This document shows, one piece after another, positions 35,553 to 45,082 of a stretch of DNA of 64,000 nt (the stretch's first letter is position 1; every line of letters starts with the position of its first letter). The notes under the pieces were generated by a model. The model was not told the origin of the DNA. It saw only the letters and a program-made list of their open reading frames with translations, and made no database searches. The stretch spans positions 1-64,000 of the forward strand of contig NZ_BAMP01000003.1 of the NCBI RefSeq assembly GCF_000615975.1, read 5' to 3'. Made by a program: the position numbers and the translations under genes. Source of the stretch: Nitratireductor aquibiodomus NL21 = JCM 21793. GTDB lineage: Bacteria > Pseudomonadota > Alphaproteobacteria > Rhizobiales > Rhizobiaceae.

Positions 35553-36542
35553 ATGAAAACATTCGCTATTGCAGCAGCTGCGCTCGGTATGTCGCTGGCC
35601 GCTGCCTTGCAGCCAGCCACCGCTAAAGCCGAAGAGAGCTGGCCCCCTCGCAAGATCACCTTCGTCGTCGCGCTTGGGCCAGGTGGCTCGGCGGACCGCA
35701 CCGCCCGTGCGCTCGCTCAGCGCCTTCAGGACGAACTTGAAACACCGATCTCCGTGATCAATCAGGAAGGCGGCGGCGGCCATGTCGGCCACACCTATTT
35801 CTCCCAGATGCCAAAAGACGGCAGCTATTTCCTGGCCACTTCGATCCACCCGTATATTTCCAATGCGATGCTGCGTTTCGACGCTGATTACACGCTTGAC
35901 GACTTCGCCTTCATCAACGGCCAGTGGAACGATCACGATCTCTTCGCGGTCAATGCCGAGACGCCCTACAAGACGCTCGCAGAATTCATGGAAGCGGCCA
36001 AGGCAGAGCCCGGCAAGCTCAAAGTCTCCGTGGTTCCCGGTTCTACCGGCGCCATCAATCTGGAACTTGCCCTTGAAGCCTTCGGCGTCGACAAATCCGC
36101 CGTCAACATCGTGACCTATCAGTCCGGTGGCAAGGCACGCACGGCCGTGGCCGGCGGACAGGTCGACATGACCGTTCTGGCAGCAGATGGCACGCTCTCC
36201 ATCGCAGAATATGTGCGCCCGCTTGCGCTGGCCGCTGATGAGCCGAGCGAAGACTGGGATGCCCCAACGCTCAACCAGGCCCTGGAAAAGAACGGCCTCG
36301 AAGCCGTCCCCGTTCTTGCCGGCTCCATGCGCGGGCTTGCAGCGCATGCGGAATTCAAGAAGGACCATCCCGAGGCTTTCCAGAAGATGGTCGATGCCTA
36401 CAAGGCCGTTCTTGAAGATGAGGCGTTTGTAAAAAGCCTCAAGAAACAGAAGATCGGCGCGGAATGGCTCGGGCCGGAGCGCACGACCGAGATCATCAAC
36501 TCGAATTTCGAAGTCCTGAAACGCTTCGACACCGAGGAATAG
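35553..36542 (+). CDS. tctC: Tripartite tricarboxylate transporter receptor (TctC family)
   Basis: Periplasmic binding protein for a carboxylic acid. 329 residues with signal peptide MKTFAIAAAALGMSLAAALQ...AKA. The TctC opening is WPPRKITFVVALGPGGSADRTARALAQRLQDELETPISVINQEGGGGHVG, where the GG loop binds the carboxylate. Also typical are GKLKVSVVPGSTGAINLELALEAFGVD and GGKARTAVAGGQVDMT. First gene of tctC-tctB-tctA, behind a good sigma70-type promoter. Confidence 0.92.
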   Translation: MKTFAIAAAALGMSLAAALQPATAKAEESWPPRKITFVVALGPGGSADRTARALAQRLQDELETPISVINQEGGGGHVGHTYFSQMPKDGSYFLATSIHPYISNAMLRFDADYTLDDFAFINGQWNDHDLFAVNAETPYKTLAEFMEAAKAEPGKLKVSVVPGSTGAINLELALEAFGVDKSAVNIVTYQSGGKARTAVAGGQVDMTVLAADGTLSIAEYVRPLALAADEPSEDWDAPTLNQALEKNGLEAVPVLAGSMRGLAAHAEFKKDHPEAFQKMVDAYKAVLEDEAFVKSLKKQKIGAEWLGPERTTEIINSNFEVLKRFDTEE

Positions 36543-36603
36543 TGACGAGAACGCGGGGGCACAGCTCCCGCTTCTTTCGATCCAGCATAGGCGAGGGATG
36601 GAC

Positions 36604-37038
36604 ATGACCACGAGATTCCCGGCCACACATGCCGCCCTGCTCGGCATCGTGTTTGCCGCATCAGGCTTCATACTCTGGAGTGCCGTCTCCGCCTCCGCTT
36701 CCCTCAACAATCTGGTGGTGGCTGTTCCGGTGGCCGCCGTGCTTGGTATTCTCGTGCTGCTCGTCATTGCCGGCACATTCCGCAAGCCGGTGGACGAAAG
36801 CGCAAAAACCGGCGTCTGGGGCGACCTGCTTTTGCTCGCTGGCTTTGCCGCCTTCTGTTTCGCGCTTACCCATATCGGCTTCGATGTCGCGACCTTCGTC
36901 TTTGTCTGGGCCGGCGTGGTGATGAGCGGCGGGCGTGGTCTTTGGCAACCACCCCTTTATGCGGCGCTCTTCACCGTGCTTCTGGTCAAGGGGTTCGGCT
37001 CACTCTTCCCATACCCGATGCTGACGCTGGTGCTCTGA
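36604..37038 (+). CDS. tctB: Tripartite tricarboxylate transporter small permease (TctB family)
   Basis: 144 residues with four membrane helices (LLGIVFAASGFILWSAV, LVVAVPVAAVLGILVLLVIAG, LLLLAGFAAFCFALTHIGFDVATFVFVWAGVVM, ALFTVLLVKGFGSLF). Sequence in TctB is poorly conserved; size, helix count and position decide the call. GAGGG stands 6 bases before ATG 36604 and directly against ATG 36598, so the second is preferred. The stop is one base before tctA. Confidence 0.85.
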   Translation: MTTRFPATHAALLGIVFAASGFILWSAVSASASLNNLVVAVPVAAVLGILVLLVIAGTFRKPVDESAKTGVWGDLLLLAGFAAFCFALTHIGFDVATFVFVWAGVVMSGGRGLWQPPLYAALFTVLLVKGFGSLFPYPMLTLVL

Positions 37039-37039
37039 A

Positions 37040-38554
37040 ATGATCGACCATTTCGCCCTTTCACAGGCCTTCGGCCTGCTCTTCACCAGCATCGAGCCCT
37101 GGCTTTGGGTCATTCCCGGCCTGCTGATCGGCCTGATTTTCGGCTCCATTCCCGGCCTTCAGATATCGATGGCCATGGCTGTTTTCCTGCCGGTCACATT
37201 CGGCATGGATTTTCTGCAGGCCATGCTGTTTCTCACCGCAATCTTCACCGGCGGCGCCTATGGCGGCGGGGTGACCGCGATCCTGATGAACATTCCAGGC
37301 TCTTCCTCCTCCATCGCCACCGCCTTCGATGGCTACCCCATGGCGAGACAGGGAAAGCACAACGAGGCGCTGGGCCTCGGGCTTGCCGCTTCGGTCATCG
37401 GTGCATTCGTCGGCTATATTCTCCTGCTGCTACTCATCAATCCCCTGGCCACACTGGTGCTGAAAATCGGTCCCATGGAGATGGTCGTGGTGGTGCTGTG
37501 GGGCCTGACCCTGATTGCAACACTCAACGACGGCAGCCTTTCGAAGGGTCTGCTTGCTGGCTTTTTCGGACTGATGCTCAGCCAAATCGGCATGTCGACC
37601 ACAGGCGTCATGCGCACCACCGTCGGCAACCCGCATTTGCTCGACGGCATTCCCGTTGTCCCGGCCATGATCGGCATCTTCGCCGCCTCGGAGCTTCTGC
37701 GACTAAGGGGCAGCTCCTATCTTGTGCAGGACGAAGCGCAGCGCGACATTTCGTTTGGTCGCATATTGCGCGGCGTGGGCGAAACCTTCCGCTATCCGGG
37801 CGTCCTCATCCGCGGCAGCCTTATCGGAGCGGTGATCGGGGCAATCCCCGGCGTCGGCTCGTCGGTCGCCAATCTGGTGTCTTACGGCGAAGCCAAGAGA
37901 ACATCCCGGACGCCGGAAACCTTCGGCAAGGGTGCGCCGGAGGGCGTTATCGCGGCAGAATCCGCCAACAGCAGTTCCGAGGGCGGCTCCATGACCGCGC
38001 TTCTGGCGCTCGGCATTCCCGGTGGCGCTGCAACGGCTGTTCTCCTCGCAGCCTTCTCCTTTCACAACATCATCGGCGGCCCCTCCTTCATCCGCAATCA
38101 GACTGATGTCGTGTACTCAATCATTCTGGGCAATCTGGGACAGGTCGTGCTTCTGGCCGTAATCGGCCTCATGATGCTTCGGGTTCTGGGCATGGTGGTG
38201 CGGGTGCCGCTTGCCTACCTCGTACCCAGCGTTCTGGCCATGTGCGCCTGGGGCGGGTACGGCATCACGGGCACGATCGCGGGCCCGCTGACCGTTGCCG
38301 CATTCGCCGCTGTTGGCTGGCTCATGCGGCGCAACGACTATCCGGTCGCCGCCGCCGTCATCGGTCTGCTCCTCGGCCGCATGATGGAGGGCGAGCTGGT
38401 GCGCACCCTCCAGATCTCCAACGGGCAGCCGCTGAACTATCTGCTTGAACGGCCCATGGCGCTTGGTCTTTTCGTGTTCATGGTGATTGTGCTGGTTGGC
38501 GCGCCGCTTCTCAAAACATTGCGCCAGCGCAAGGTTCAGCAGGTCGAAAATTGA
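37040..38554 (+). CDS. tctA: Tripartite tricarboxylate transporter large permease (TctA family)
   Basis: 504-residue, 11-12 helix sodium-coupled permease. WVIPGLLIGLIFGSIPGLQISMAMAVFLPVTFGMDFLQAMLFLTAIFTGGAYGGGVTAILMNIPGSSSSIATAFDGYPMARQGKHNEALGLGLAAS is the hallmark N-terminal half, and the second inverted copy contains GAVIGAIPGVGSSVANLVSYGEAKRTS...FGKGAPEGVIAAESANSSSEGGSMTALLALGIPGGAATAVLLAAF. Directly behind tctB and followed 2 bases later by a membrane AbrB-like gene. Confidence 0.94.
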   Translation: MIDHFALSQAFGLLFTSIEPWLWVIPGLLIGLIFGSIPGLQISMAMAVFLPVTFGMDFLQAMLFLTAIFTGGAYGGGVTAILMNIPGSSSSIATAFDGYPMARQGKHNEALGLGLAASVIGAFVGYILLLLLINPLATLVLKIGPMEMVVVVLWGLTLIATLNDGSLSKGLLAGFFGLMLSQIGMSTTGVMRTTVGNPHLLDGIPVVPAMIGIFAASELLRLRGSSYLVQDEAQRDISFGRILRGVGETFRYPGVLIRGSLIGAVIGAIPGVGSSVANLVSYGEAKRTSRTPETFGKGAPEGVIAAESANSSSEGGSMTALLALGIPGGAATAVLLAAFSFHNIIGGPSFIRNQTDVVYSIILGNLGQVVLLAVIGLMMLRVLGMVVRVPLAYLVPSVLAMCAWGGYGITGTIAGPLTVAAFAAVGWLMRRNDYPVAAAVIGLLLGRMMEGELVRTLQISNGQPLNYLLERPMALGLFVFMVIVLVGAPLLKTLRQRKVQQVEN

Positions 38555-38556
38555 CC

Positions 38557-39616
38557 ATGCTGGCTTCCGCCGTCACCCGCGGCGCTGTAACCATCGGTGT
38601 CGGTGCGCAGGTGGCCTGACATTCTTTCTGCTCAATCTCCCACTGCCTTGGGTGCTCGGCAGTGTTGCGGCCTCCGCGCTGATCACACAGCTTTCACCAT
38701 TTCGTCCTGAGCTGCCGGCGACATGGCGCAGCTATGCGATGGTTGCCATCGGCACAATGCTCGGCACCGGGTTCACACCCGACGTGATCGCCCGGGCCGG
38801 AACATGGGCTGTCAGCCTCCTTGCCATGGCGCTTCTGTCGCTCTGCTTCGGCCTTTTTGCCTATATGGTTTTCCGGCGCTGGGGAGACATGAACCGCGAG
38901 ACAGCTCTTTTTGCGGCGATGCCTGGCGGTCTCTCCGTGGTTACGATGCTGGCAGAGCAATACGAAACCGAGACGAACCGTGTGGTCCTCTGCCACACGG
39001 CGCGTCTGGTGGTGTTGCTCATATCCGCACCGCTCCTCATCCAGTGGATAGCCGGCATCGACCTCTCCGCTGCAAACCGTACGGCCTTCTCAACCCCCGA
39101 AGCGTTCGACCTCACCGAACACGGCAAGCTCGCACTCATCGCCATCGCCAGTTGGTACGCTGCCACGCGTATCCGCTTTCCCTCGGTCATGCTTCTCCTG
39201 CCGCTTTTGAGTTCTGCGGTTCTTCACGCGACCGGTCTGGTCACGGTCCACGTGCCCGCGCCTCTCTCCATTCTTGCGCAGATCGTCATCGGGTCCGGTG
39301 TCGGCGCGCGATTTGCCAGCTACACCCTGCGCCAGATCGTCCGCGATGGCTGGCTGGCGGCACTGGTGGGAGTGGTTCTGGCCGCCGGCTCTCTCGTGGC
39401 GGCTTTTCTCGTCGCCCCCTTCGCCGGTGGCGATGTGCTCCGCTGTTCCTTGCCTATCTGCCCGGAGGCGCGCCGGAACTCGGCGTCGTCGCGCTGGCCC
39501 TCATGATCGATCCCGCAATGGTCGCCGCGCATCACGTGTTGAGGGTATGCCTCATCGTCGCGATACTGCCCTATGCAGCGCATCGTGTGGGGACACCGCG
39601 AACCGGCTCCCCGTGA
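38557..39616 (+). CDS. Membrane AbrB family protein, broken by two base deletions
   Basis: Polytopic AbrB-type membrane protein (Gly-Asp box duplication; E. coli AbrB-like, not the DNA-binding AbrB). ATG 38557 follows the tctA stop by two bases. The frame breaks at 38613-38614 (GTGGCC for GTGGGCC) and at 39440-39441 (CTCCGC for CTCCCGC). Corrected, it reads VGAQVGLTFFLLNLPLPWVLGSVAASALI, then SYAMVAIGTMLGTGFTPDVIARAGTW, MPGGLSVVTMLAEQYETETNRVVLCHTARLVVLL, and ends FLAYLPGGAPELGVVALALMIDPAMVAAHHVLRV, about 353 residues. The ALALMIDPAMVAAHHVLR end is family-typical. Association with an importer suggests transport or its regulation. Confidence 0.82.
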
Positions 39617-39792
39617 CGGAAAAACACTCCGATATCCGGGATCGGCCTGGGAAATACTGAAGAAAAAGTCGTCATTCCGGCGCCAATCCGGCGAACGTTT
39701 CGTCTAAAATCACATCCATGGATCAGCAAGTTTGGCAGCGGCGCGATGATTGCGGATGCGGTCGCTGCCGAAGCCGTTTATAGAATGGCCAC

Positions 39793-40713
39793 ATGCGCAT
39801 TCTCGATATCAAGACATTCGTGGCACTCGCCCGCAACCGGCATTTCGGCCGCACGGCGGAAGAGCTGAACACGACACAGCCGGCGATTTCGAGCCGGCTT
39901 GCGGCCATTGAAGCCGAACTGGAAAGCCGGTTGATCAACCGCGGCGATGGTAGCTTTGCGCTGACCGCCGATGGCGAGCGCGTGCTGCAGAGCTTTGAGG
40001 CGATCCTCGGCGATATCGACCAGTTGCGGGGCACGCTTCAGGGGGACGCCGTGCCGGCGCTGGAGCCGCTGCGGATCGGGGCGATCGATTCCGTTTCATC
40101 CACCTGGATGCCGCATCTGATCGACTCGCTGCACCGCAGCTTTCCGAACCTGAAGATTGAGCTGACTGTCGACGGCACGAAACATCTCATCCAGGGCATG
40201 ACCAAGGGCGAGTTCGACGTGATCTTCTCGCTGCACCCGGTGCTGGACGACGGTTTCCGCAGCTTCACCTCCTGCGTGCTGCAGATGGTGTGGGCTGGCT
40301 CACCCAAGCTGATCGACCCGGACAGAACCTACAGCGTGGCGGAACTGGCGAGCCTGCCGATCATCAGCTTTCCAAAAAATTCGCCGCCCTACCAGATGAT
40401 CGCGCCCTATTTTCACGACGAGCAGGCGCTGGCCTCGAAGCTGACAAGCTGCAACTCCCTCTACGCGATCATCAACCTGATCATTGACGGGTTCGGCGTG
40501 GGCGCGATCCCCGCCGTGACCATAAGGCGTGAGTTGAGCATGGGGCTCCTGCATCAGGTGCAGGTGTCGAAGCGTTTTCCGCCCATGCACATCGTGGCCA
40601 GCTATCAGGCCTCGACCCATCAAGACTTCATCCGCAAGGTCATCAGCCAGGCGCGCATCAGCGCCGCGCGGTTCTGCGCCAGCGTGGAACCCGACATGGC
40701 CTGGATCGACTGA
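39793..40713 (+). CDS. LysR family transcriptional regulator
   Basis: 306 residues. Winged helix at residues 1-60: MRILDIKTFVALARNRHFGRTAEELNTTQPAISSRLAAIEAELESRLINRGDGSFALTADGERVL, then a periplasmic-binding-like effector domain (LRIGAIDSVSSTWMPHLIDSLHRSFPNLKIELTVD, GEFDVIFSLHPVLDDGF). It stands alone, about 180 bases after the AbrB-like gene, and is convergent with the polyamine operon, from which a terminator separates it. Target genes are unclear. Confidence 0.9.
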   Translation: MRILDIKTFVALARNRHFGRTAEELNTTQPAISSRLAAIEAELESRLINRGDGSFALTADGERVLQSFEAILGDIDQLRGTLQGDAVPALEPLRIGAIDSVSSTWMPHLIDSLHRSFPNLKIELTVDGTKHLIQGMTKGEFDVIFSLHPVLDDGFRSFTSCVLQMVWAGSPKLIDPDRTYSVAELASLPIISFPKNSPPYQMIAPYFHDEQALASKLTSCNSLYAIINLIIDGFGVGAIPAVTIRRELSMGLLHQVQVSKRFPPMHIVASYQASTHQDFIRKVISQARISAARFCASVEPDMAWID

Positions 40714-40730
40714 TCCCGGCAGGGAACACA

Positions 40731-40761
40731 AAAAAAGCCCGGCATCTCTGCCGGGCTTTTT
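40731..40761. terminator. Bidirectional rho-independent terminator
   Basis: Stem GCCCGGC (40737-40743) and GCCGGGC (40750-40756) around ATCTCT, with six or more A before and five T after, so it works in both directions. It separates the lysR gene from the convergent aldehyde dehydrogenase gene. Confidence 0.93.
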
Positions 40762-40781
40762 CATATCCTTGCCGTTGTGGT

Positions 40782-42212
40782 TCAGGCCACCATGATGTGG
40801 CGGGCCTGCGTGTATTCCAGTAGCGACTGCATAGAGAGATCCGAGCCATAGCCGGAGTTCTTCATGCCGCCATGCGGCATCTCGGTGGCGAAGACGCCAT
40901 GGGTGTTGACCCAGGTGACGCCGTATTCGAGATCGTTGGCAAGACGCAGCGCAGCGCTGGTGTCACGCGACCAGACCGACGAGGCAAGGCCGTATTCCGA
41001 AGCGTTCGCCCAGCTGAGCGCCGTGTCGGGTTCATCGAACTCGGTGAGCGTGACGACGGGGCCGAACACCTCTTTCTGGACGATCTCGGCGCCGATGGGC
41101 GCACGCACCAGCGTCGGCTCGTGGAAGAAGCCAGCACCATCCGGCTTGTTGCCGCCAGCGACGATGTCTGCACCCGATGCGCGGGCGCGCTCGATGAAGC
41201 CGGCAACGCGCTCCTGCTGGGCGGCGCTGATCAGCGGACCGAATTCCACATCCTCACGCTCCGGCGCGCCGTAAACGAGGCTGCCGATCATGGCGGAGAG
41301 CTTGTCCGTCAGTTCATCGGCAATCGCCTTGTCGGCGAAGACGCGGCAGGCTGCGGTGCAATCCTGACCGGCATTGTAGAAGCTGGCCTCGCGCATCGTA
41401 TCGACAACGCTGTCGAGATCGGCGTCCTTCATCACGATGACCGGGGCCTTGCCGCCGAGCTCGAGATGGGTGCGCTTGATCTGCTCTCCGGCAGCCGCCT
41501 TGAGGATGGCGCGGCCGGTGCGCACGTCGCCGGTCAGCGAGATCATGCGCACGAGCGGATGGGTGATGAGCGGCTGGCCGACATCCGGGCCGTTGCCGCA
41601 GATGACATTGACGACGCCGGCAGGCAGGACCTCGTTGAGGATGGCGGCCAGACGCAGAAGGCTGAGCGGCGTGTTTTCCGATGGCTTGATGACCACGGTG
41701 TTGCCCGCGCCGATGGCCGGGGCAAGCTTCCACGCGGCCATGAGCAGCGGATAGTTCCACGGCGCGATGGACGCGATGACGCCAAGCGGATCACGACGCA
41801 GCATACTCGTCATGGTGTGGGCGCGGTAGCCGTCTGCGGCGACGCCCGGCATGTTGCGCACGGCGGTCGCGTAGAAGCGGAAGACGTCGGCCACATTGGC
41901 AAGCTCACCGGCTTCGACGAAGCGTCGCGGCTTGCCGGCATTCAGCGATTCAACCTCGGCGAGACGGGCTGCGTTTTCCTCGATCTTGTCGGCGACAGCC
42001 CACAGCATTCGGCTGCGTTCCTTCGGCGTCGTGCGGCGCCAGCGCTGGAACGCGCGATAGGCGGACTGCACGGCGGTGTCGATCTGGCCTTCGCTGGCCG
42101 AGGCGACACGGGCGAGCTCGGTCCCGCGTGCGGGATCGAATGCGGGTTCCGCCGCGCCCTCACCGGCGACGAACTCACCATCAATGAAAAGACGTGTTTC
42201 AAGGCTGCTCAT
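40782..42212 (-). CDS. patD: Gamma-aminobutyraldehyde dehydrogenase (PatD/YdcW-like)
   Basis: Oxidises 4-aminobutyraldehyde (from putrescine) to GABA with NAD. 476 residues. The catalytic cysteine lies in FYNAGQDCTAACRVF, whose GQDCTAACR form is characteristic of the PatD/YdcW group; the catalytic glutamate lies in THLELGGKAPVIVMKDAD; the C-terminal THGVFATEMPHGGMKNSGYGSDLSMQSLLEYTQ also fits. ATG 42212 has GGAGACACGC upstream; ATG 42224 is possible. It is the last gene of a unit whose other members correspond to E. coli ydcS, ydcT, ydcU and ydcV. Confidence 0.88.
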   Translation of the reverse strand: MSSLETRLFIDGEFVAGEGAAEPAFDPARGTELARVASASEGQIDTAVQSAYRAFQRWRRTTPKERSRMLWAVADKIEENAARLAEVESLNAGKPRRFVEAGELANVADVFRFYATAVRNMPGVAADGYRAHTMTSMLRRDPLGVIASIAPWNYPLLMAAWKLAPAIGAGNTVVIKPSENTPLSLLRLAAILNEVLPAGVVNVICGNGPDVGQPLITHPLVRMISLTGDVRTGRAILKAAAGEQIKRTHLELGGKAPVIVMKDADLDSVVDTMREASFYNAGQDCTAACRVFADKAIADELTDKLSAMIGSLVYGAPEREDVEFGPLISAAQQERVAGFIERARASGADIVAGGNKPDGAGFFHEPTLVRAPIGAEIVQKEVFGPVVTLTEFDEPDTALSWANASEYGLASSVWSRDTSAALRLANDLEYGVTWVNTHGVFATEMPHGGMKNSGYGSDLSMQSLLEYTQARHIMVA

Positions 42213-42290
42213 GCGTGTCTCCATTCGCTCAAGGGCGATCGGTTTTCAAAACTGTATGGGAATGCGTCCGGCAGAACGCGGCCGAAGCCG

Positions 42291-43341
42291 CTATTCCCCT
42301 TCGGACAGAACGCGCAGGCGCGCCGGATCGATGGCGAGGCCAACCGTCTCGCCACGCTCGAAATCGAGATCGTGCGGGGCCAGAACGCGGATTTCTTCCT
42401 TGCCGATCTGGATCACGTAGCGATTGCGCGCGCCAAGATAGACGCGGGTGCGCACCTTGCCCTCGATGACGCCCTCGCCCTTCGGCTTGATGGCCACATC
42501 TTCCTGACGCAGTGCGACGACCGCCGGGCCACGACGCGTCTCGTCCTTGCCGACCGGCAGGGTCTGCCCGTCGGCAAGTGTTGCCACCGGCCCGCCAGCT
42601 TCTTCGGTGATGTTGGCCGACACGAGGTTGGCCGCACCGAGGAAGCTCGAAGCGTAACCGGTGGCAGGTTGGGCGTAGATCTCGCGGGGAGCCCCCTCCT
42701 GCTCGATCTTGCCCTTGTTCAAAAGAATGATGCGGTCCGAAAGGCTGAGCGCTTCTTCCTGATCGTGCGTGACGAACAGGGTGGTGAGGCCAAGACGCTT
42801 GTGGATCTCGATGAGCTCGACCTGCATGTCTTCGCGAAGCCGCGCGTCGAGATTGGACAGCGGCTCGTCGAGAAGCAGTATCTGCGGACGCGAAACGATG
42901 GCGCGGGCAAGCGCCACGCGCTGCTGCTGGCCGCCGGAAAGCTGGTTGGGCTGGCGGTCGGCCAGATGGCCGAGTTGCACGGTCTCGAGCGCATCGCGCA
43001 CCTTGTCGCGCTGCTCGTCGAGCGTGCCGATGCGGCGCATGCGCAGCGGGAAGCGCACATTCTCGCAACGCTCAGATGCGGCAGAAGCGCATAGGACTGG
43101 AACATCATGCGATGTCGCGCTTCTCGGGCGGCAGGTCGGTGACGTTGCGCCCGCCGATCTCGACGGAGCCGGAGGTGACGCTTTCGAGACCCGCAACGAT
43201 GCGCAGAAGCGTGGTCTTGCCGCAGCCGGAAGAGCCCAGAAGGCTGACGAACTCGCCGGATGCGATATCGATGGAGATGCCGTGAAGAACCTCGACGGGA
43301 CCGAAGGCTTTCTTGATGGCGTTGAGACGGACTTCAGCCAT
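42291..43341 (-). CDS. Polyamine-type ABC importer ATPase (PotA/YdcT-like), broken by two base deletions
   Basis: Drives import of putrescine/spermidine-like compounds. 43341 to 43110 gives [52 protein letters not shown] (Walker A). A G is missing at 43110 (ATCGCATG for ATCGGCATG), then [14 protein letters not shown] (Q-loop), then an A is missing at 43060-43061, then [36 protein letters not shown] (signature and Walker B), VTHDQEEAL, and a C-terminal TOBE domain. Corrected length about 350 residues. Both breaks are in short runs within 50 bases, so sequence error is likely. Confidence 0.88.
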
Positions 43342-43344
43342 GGA

Positions 43345-44148
43345 TCAGGTGCTCGCGAAACGGTGCAGGCCAAGCATCCGGTCGATCACGAAGATCAGAA
43401 GGACGGTCAGGCCGATCATGATGGAGGAAACGGCAGCCACCGACGGGTCGGGGCTGAATTCGAGCTGGCCGTAGATCTGCACGGGCAGCGTGGTCATGCC
43501 GGGCTTGCGCAGGAATAGCGCCAGAACGGCCTCATCGAAGGAGATGTTGAAGGCGAAGAAGGTGCCCGCCGCAAGGCCGGGAAGGCACTGCGGAAGAACC
43601 ACCAGCCGCAGCCGCTGAAAGCGGCTCGCGCCCATGGTCTGCGCCGCTTCCTCAAGGAAGGGGTCAGATTCCGAAAGGACCGCCAGCGTGGTGCGGATCA
43701 CATAAGGTGTGGTGATGATCGTGTGGCTGACCCACAGGGTGACCACGGAGACCGGCCCGAAGATTGCGCTCCATAGCATCAGCATTCCGATGGCGTAGAT
43801 GATGGTGGGCAGAACCAGCGGCGACAGGAACAGCGTCGAAAGCAGGCCCGAGAAGGGCAGCTTGCGCCGGTGGAGCGCTATGGCCGCCGCACCGCCGACG
43901 AAACAGGAGGTGACGGTGACCAGAAGCGCCACCTGGATGCTGATCCAGGCCGCATTGAGATAGGCGTCGGACGACAGAACCGCCTCGTACCAGCGCAGCG
44001 AGAAGCCCGTTGGCGGGAACGAGATGAACTGGCTTTCCGAAACGGACACGCCGACGATCACGACCAGCGGCGCGAGGAGGAAGATGCCCGTCAGGACGAC
44101 GAAGGCGACAGCGCCGATGCGCAGCGGAGTGGAAACGGCTCTAACCAT
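43345..44148 (-). CDS. Polyamine-type ABC importer permease (PotC/YdcV-like)
   Basis: 267 residues, six membrane helices. The EAA loop, which contacts the ATPase, is [48 protein letters not shown]; the FDEAV ending is typical of PotC-type permeases. ATG 44148 overlaps the end of the upstream permease gene by 8 bases. It ends 3 bases before the ATPase start. Confidence 0.92.
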   Translation of the reverse strand: MVRAVSTPLRIGAVAFVVLTGIFLLAPLVVIVGVSVSESQFISFPPTGFSLRWYEAVLSSDAYLNAAWISIQVALLVTVTSCFVGGAAAIALHRRKLPFSGLLSTLFLSPLVLPTIIYAIGMLMLWSAIFGPVSVVTLWVSHTIITTPYVIRTTLAVLSESDPFLEEAAQTMGASRFQRLRLVVLPQCLPGLAAGTFFAFNISFDEAVLALFLRKPGMTTLPVQIYGQLEFSPDPSVAAVSSIMIGLTVLLIFVIDRMLGLHRFAST

Positions 44149-44962
44149 TGGAGCGCCCCGAAAGTCTGGCGTAGGGCATCAGGAGAACGATGATGCCCAG
44201 GAACAGGATGACAGCCTGGGCTGCGGCGAAGGGCCAGTCGAGCGTCTGCGTGACCGAACGGTAGATGGACGCGGCCAGAACCTGAATGCGGGCGCCGCCC
44301 AGAAGGTTCGGCGTGACGAACGAGCTTGCCGAAAGCGTGAAGACCAGCAGCGAGCCGGCGACGATGCCCGGCACGGACAGCGGCAGCACGACCGTGCGCA
44401 GCGTCTGCAGAAAGGTACAGCCCATGGTGCGCGCCGCCTCTTCGAGTCGGCTGTCGATGCGGGTGATGACGCCAAGGATCGACAGGGTCATGAAGGGCAG
44501 AAGCACCTGGACCATGCCGATGACGATGGCGGTCTCGGTCTGCATCAGGCTGAAATTGCGCCCGACGAGGCCGAGATCACGCAGGACCTCGGGCACGAGG
44601 CCGCTGCGGCTCAGAAGCACCATCCAGCCGAAGGTACGCACGACCACGGAGGTCATCAGCGGCAGGATCACCATGATGACCAGCCAGAGCCTCAGACGCG
44701 GGCTGACATGGGCCATGATATAGGCCATCGGGAAACCGATCAGCGCGCAGATGAGCGTGATGATCGCCGACAGACGCACGGTGCGCCACAGCACATTGAG
44801 ATAATAGGGATCGCTCAGGAAGCGCGTGAAATGGGCCAGCGTCAGCCCGTTCTCGCCCGAGACAGACAGCATCAGCATCTGTGCAATCGGCACGAAGAAG
44901 GCGAGCACCAGAAGCAGGAGGCCCGGCAGGATCAGAAGCGAGTTTTCCGCGCGGTCTGTCAT
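44141..44962 (-). CDS. Polyamine-type ABC importer permease (PotB/YdcU-like)
   Basis: 273 residues from ATG 44962 (the frame opens at 45046). It has six helices, starting SLLILPGLLLLVLAFFVPIAQMLMLSV; FTRFLSDPYYLNVLWRTVRLSAIITLICALIGFPMAYIMA is the standard PotB opening, and the EAA loop is EEAARTMGCTFLQTLRTVVLPLSVPGIVAGSLLVFTLSASSFVTPNLLGG. Pairs with the YdcV-like permease downstream. Confidence 0.92.
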   Translation of the reverse strand: MTDRAENSLLILPGLLLLVLAFFVPIAQMLMLSVSGENGLTLAHFTRFLSDPYYLNVLWRTVRLSAIITLICALIGFPMAYIMAHVSPRLRLWLVIMVILPLMTSVVVRTFGWMVLLSRSGLVPEVLRDLGLVGRNFSLMQTETAIVIGMVQVLLPFMTLSILGVITRIDSRLEEAARTMGCTFLQTLRTVVLPLSVPGIVAGSLLVFTLSASSFVTPNLLGGARIQVLAASIYRSVTQTLDWPFAAAQAVILFLGIIVLLMPYARLSGRSNG

Positions 44963-45082
44963 GGCGATCCTTGTGTCGTCTCTTTTTAAGCTTGCATTGC
45001 CCCGGAACGGGCGACTGCGCGCAGGCGCACGCGCAGGGCGCGGCATCGCAAATCACTCGCGATGCCGCAATCAGGTCTGGAC

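Noticed and set aside
40872-43094. 740-codon open frame on the plus strand
   Set aside because: Antisense to the PatD-like dehydrogenase and PotA-like ATPase; no domain seen in the translation.
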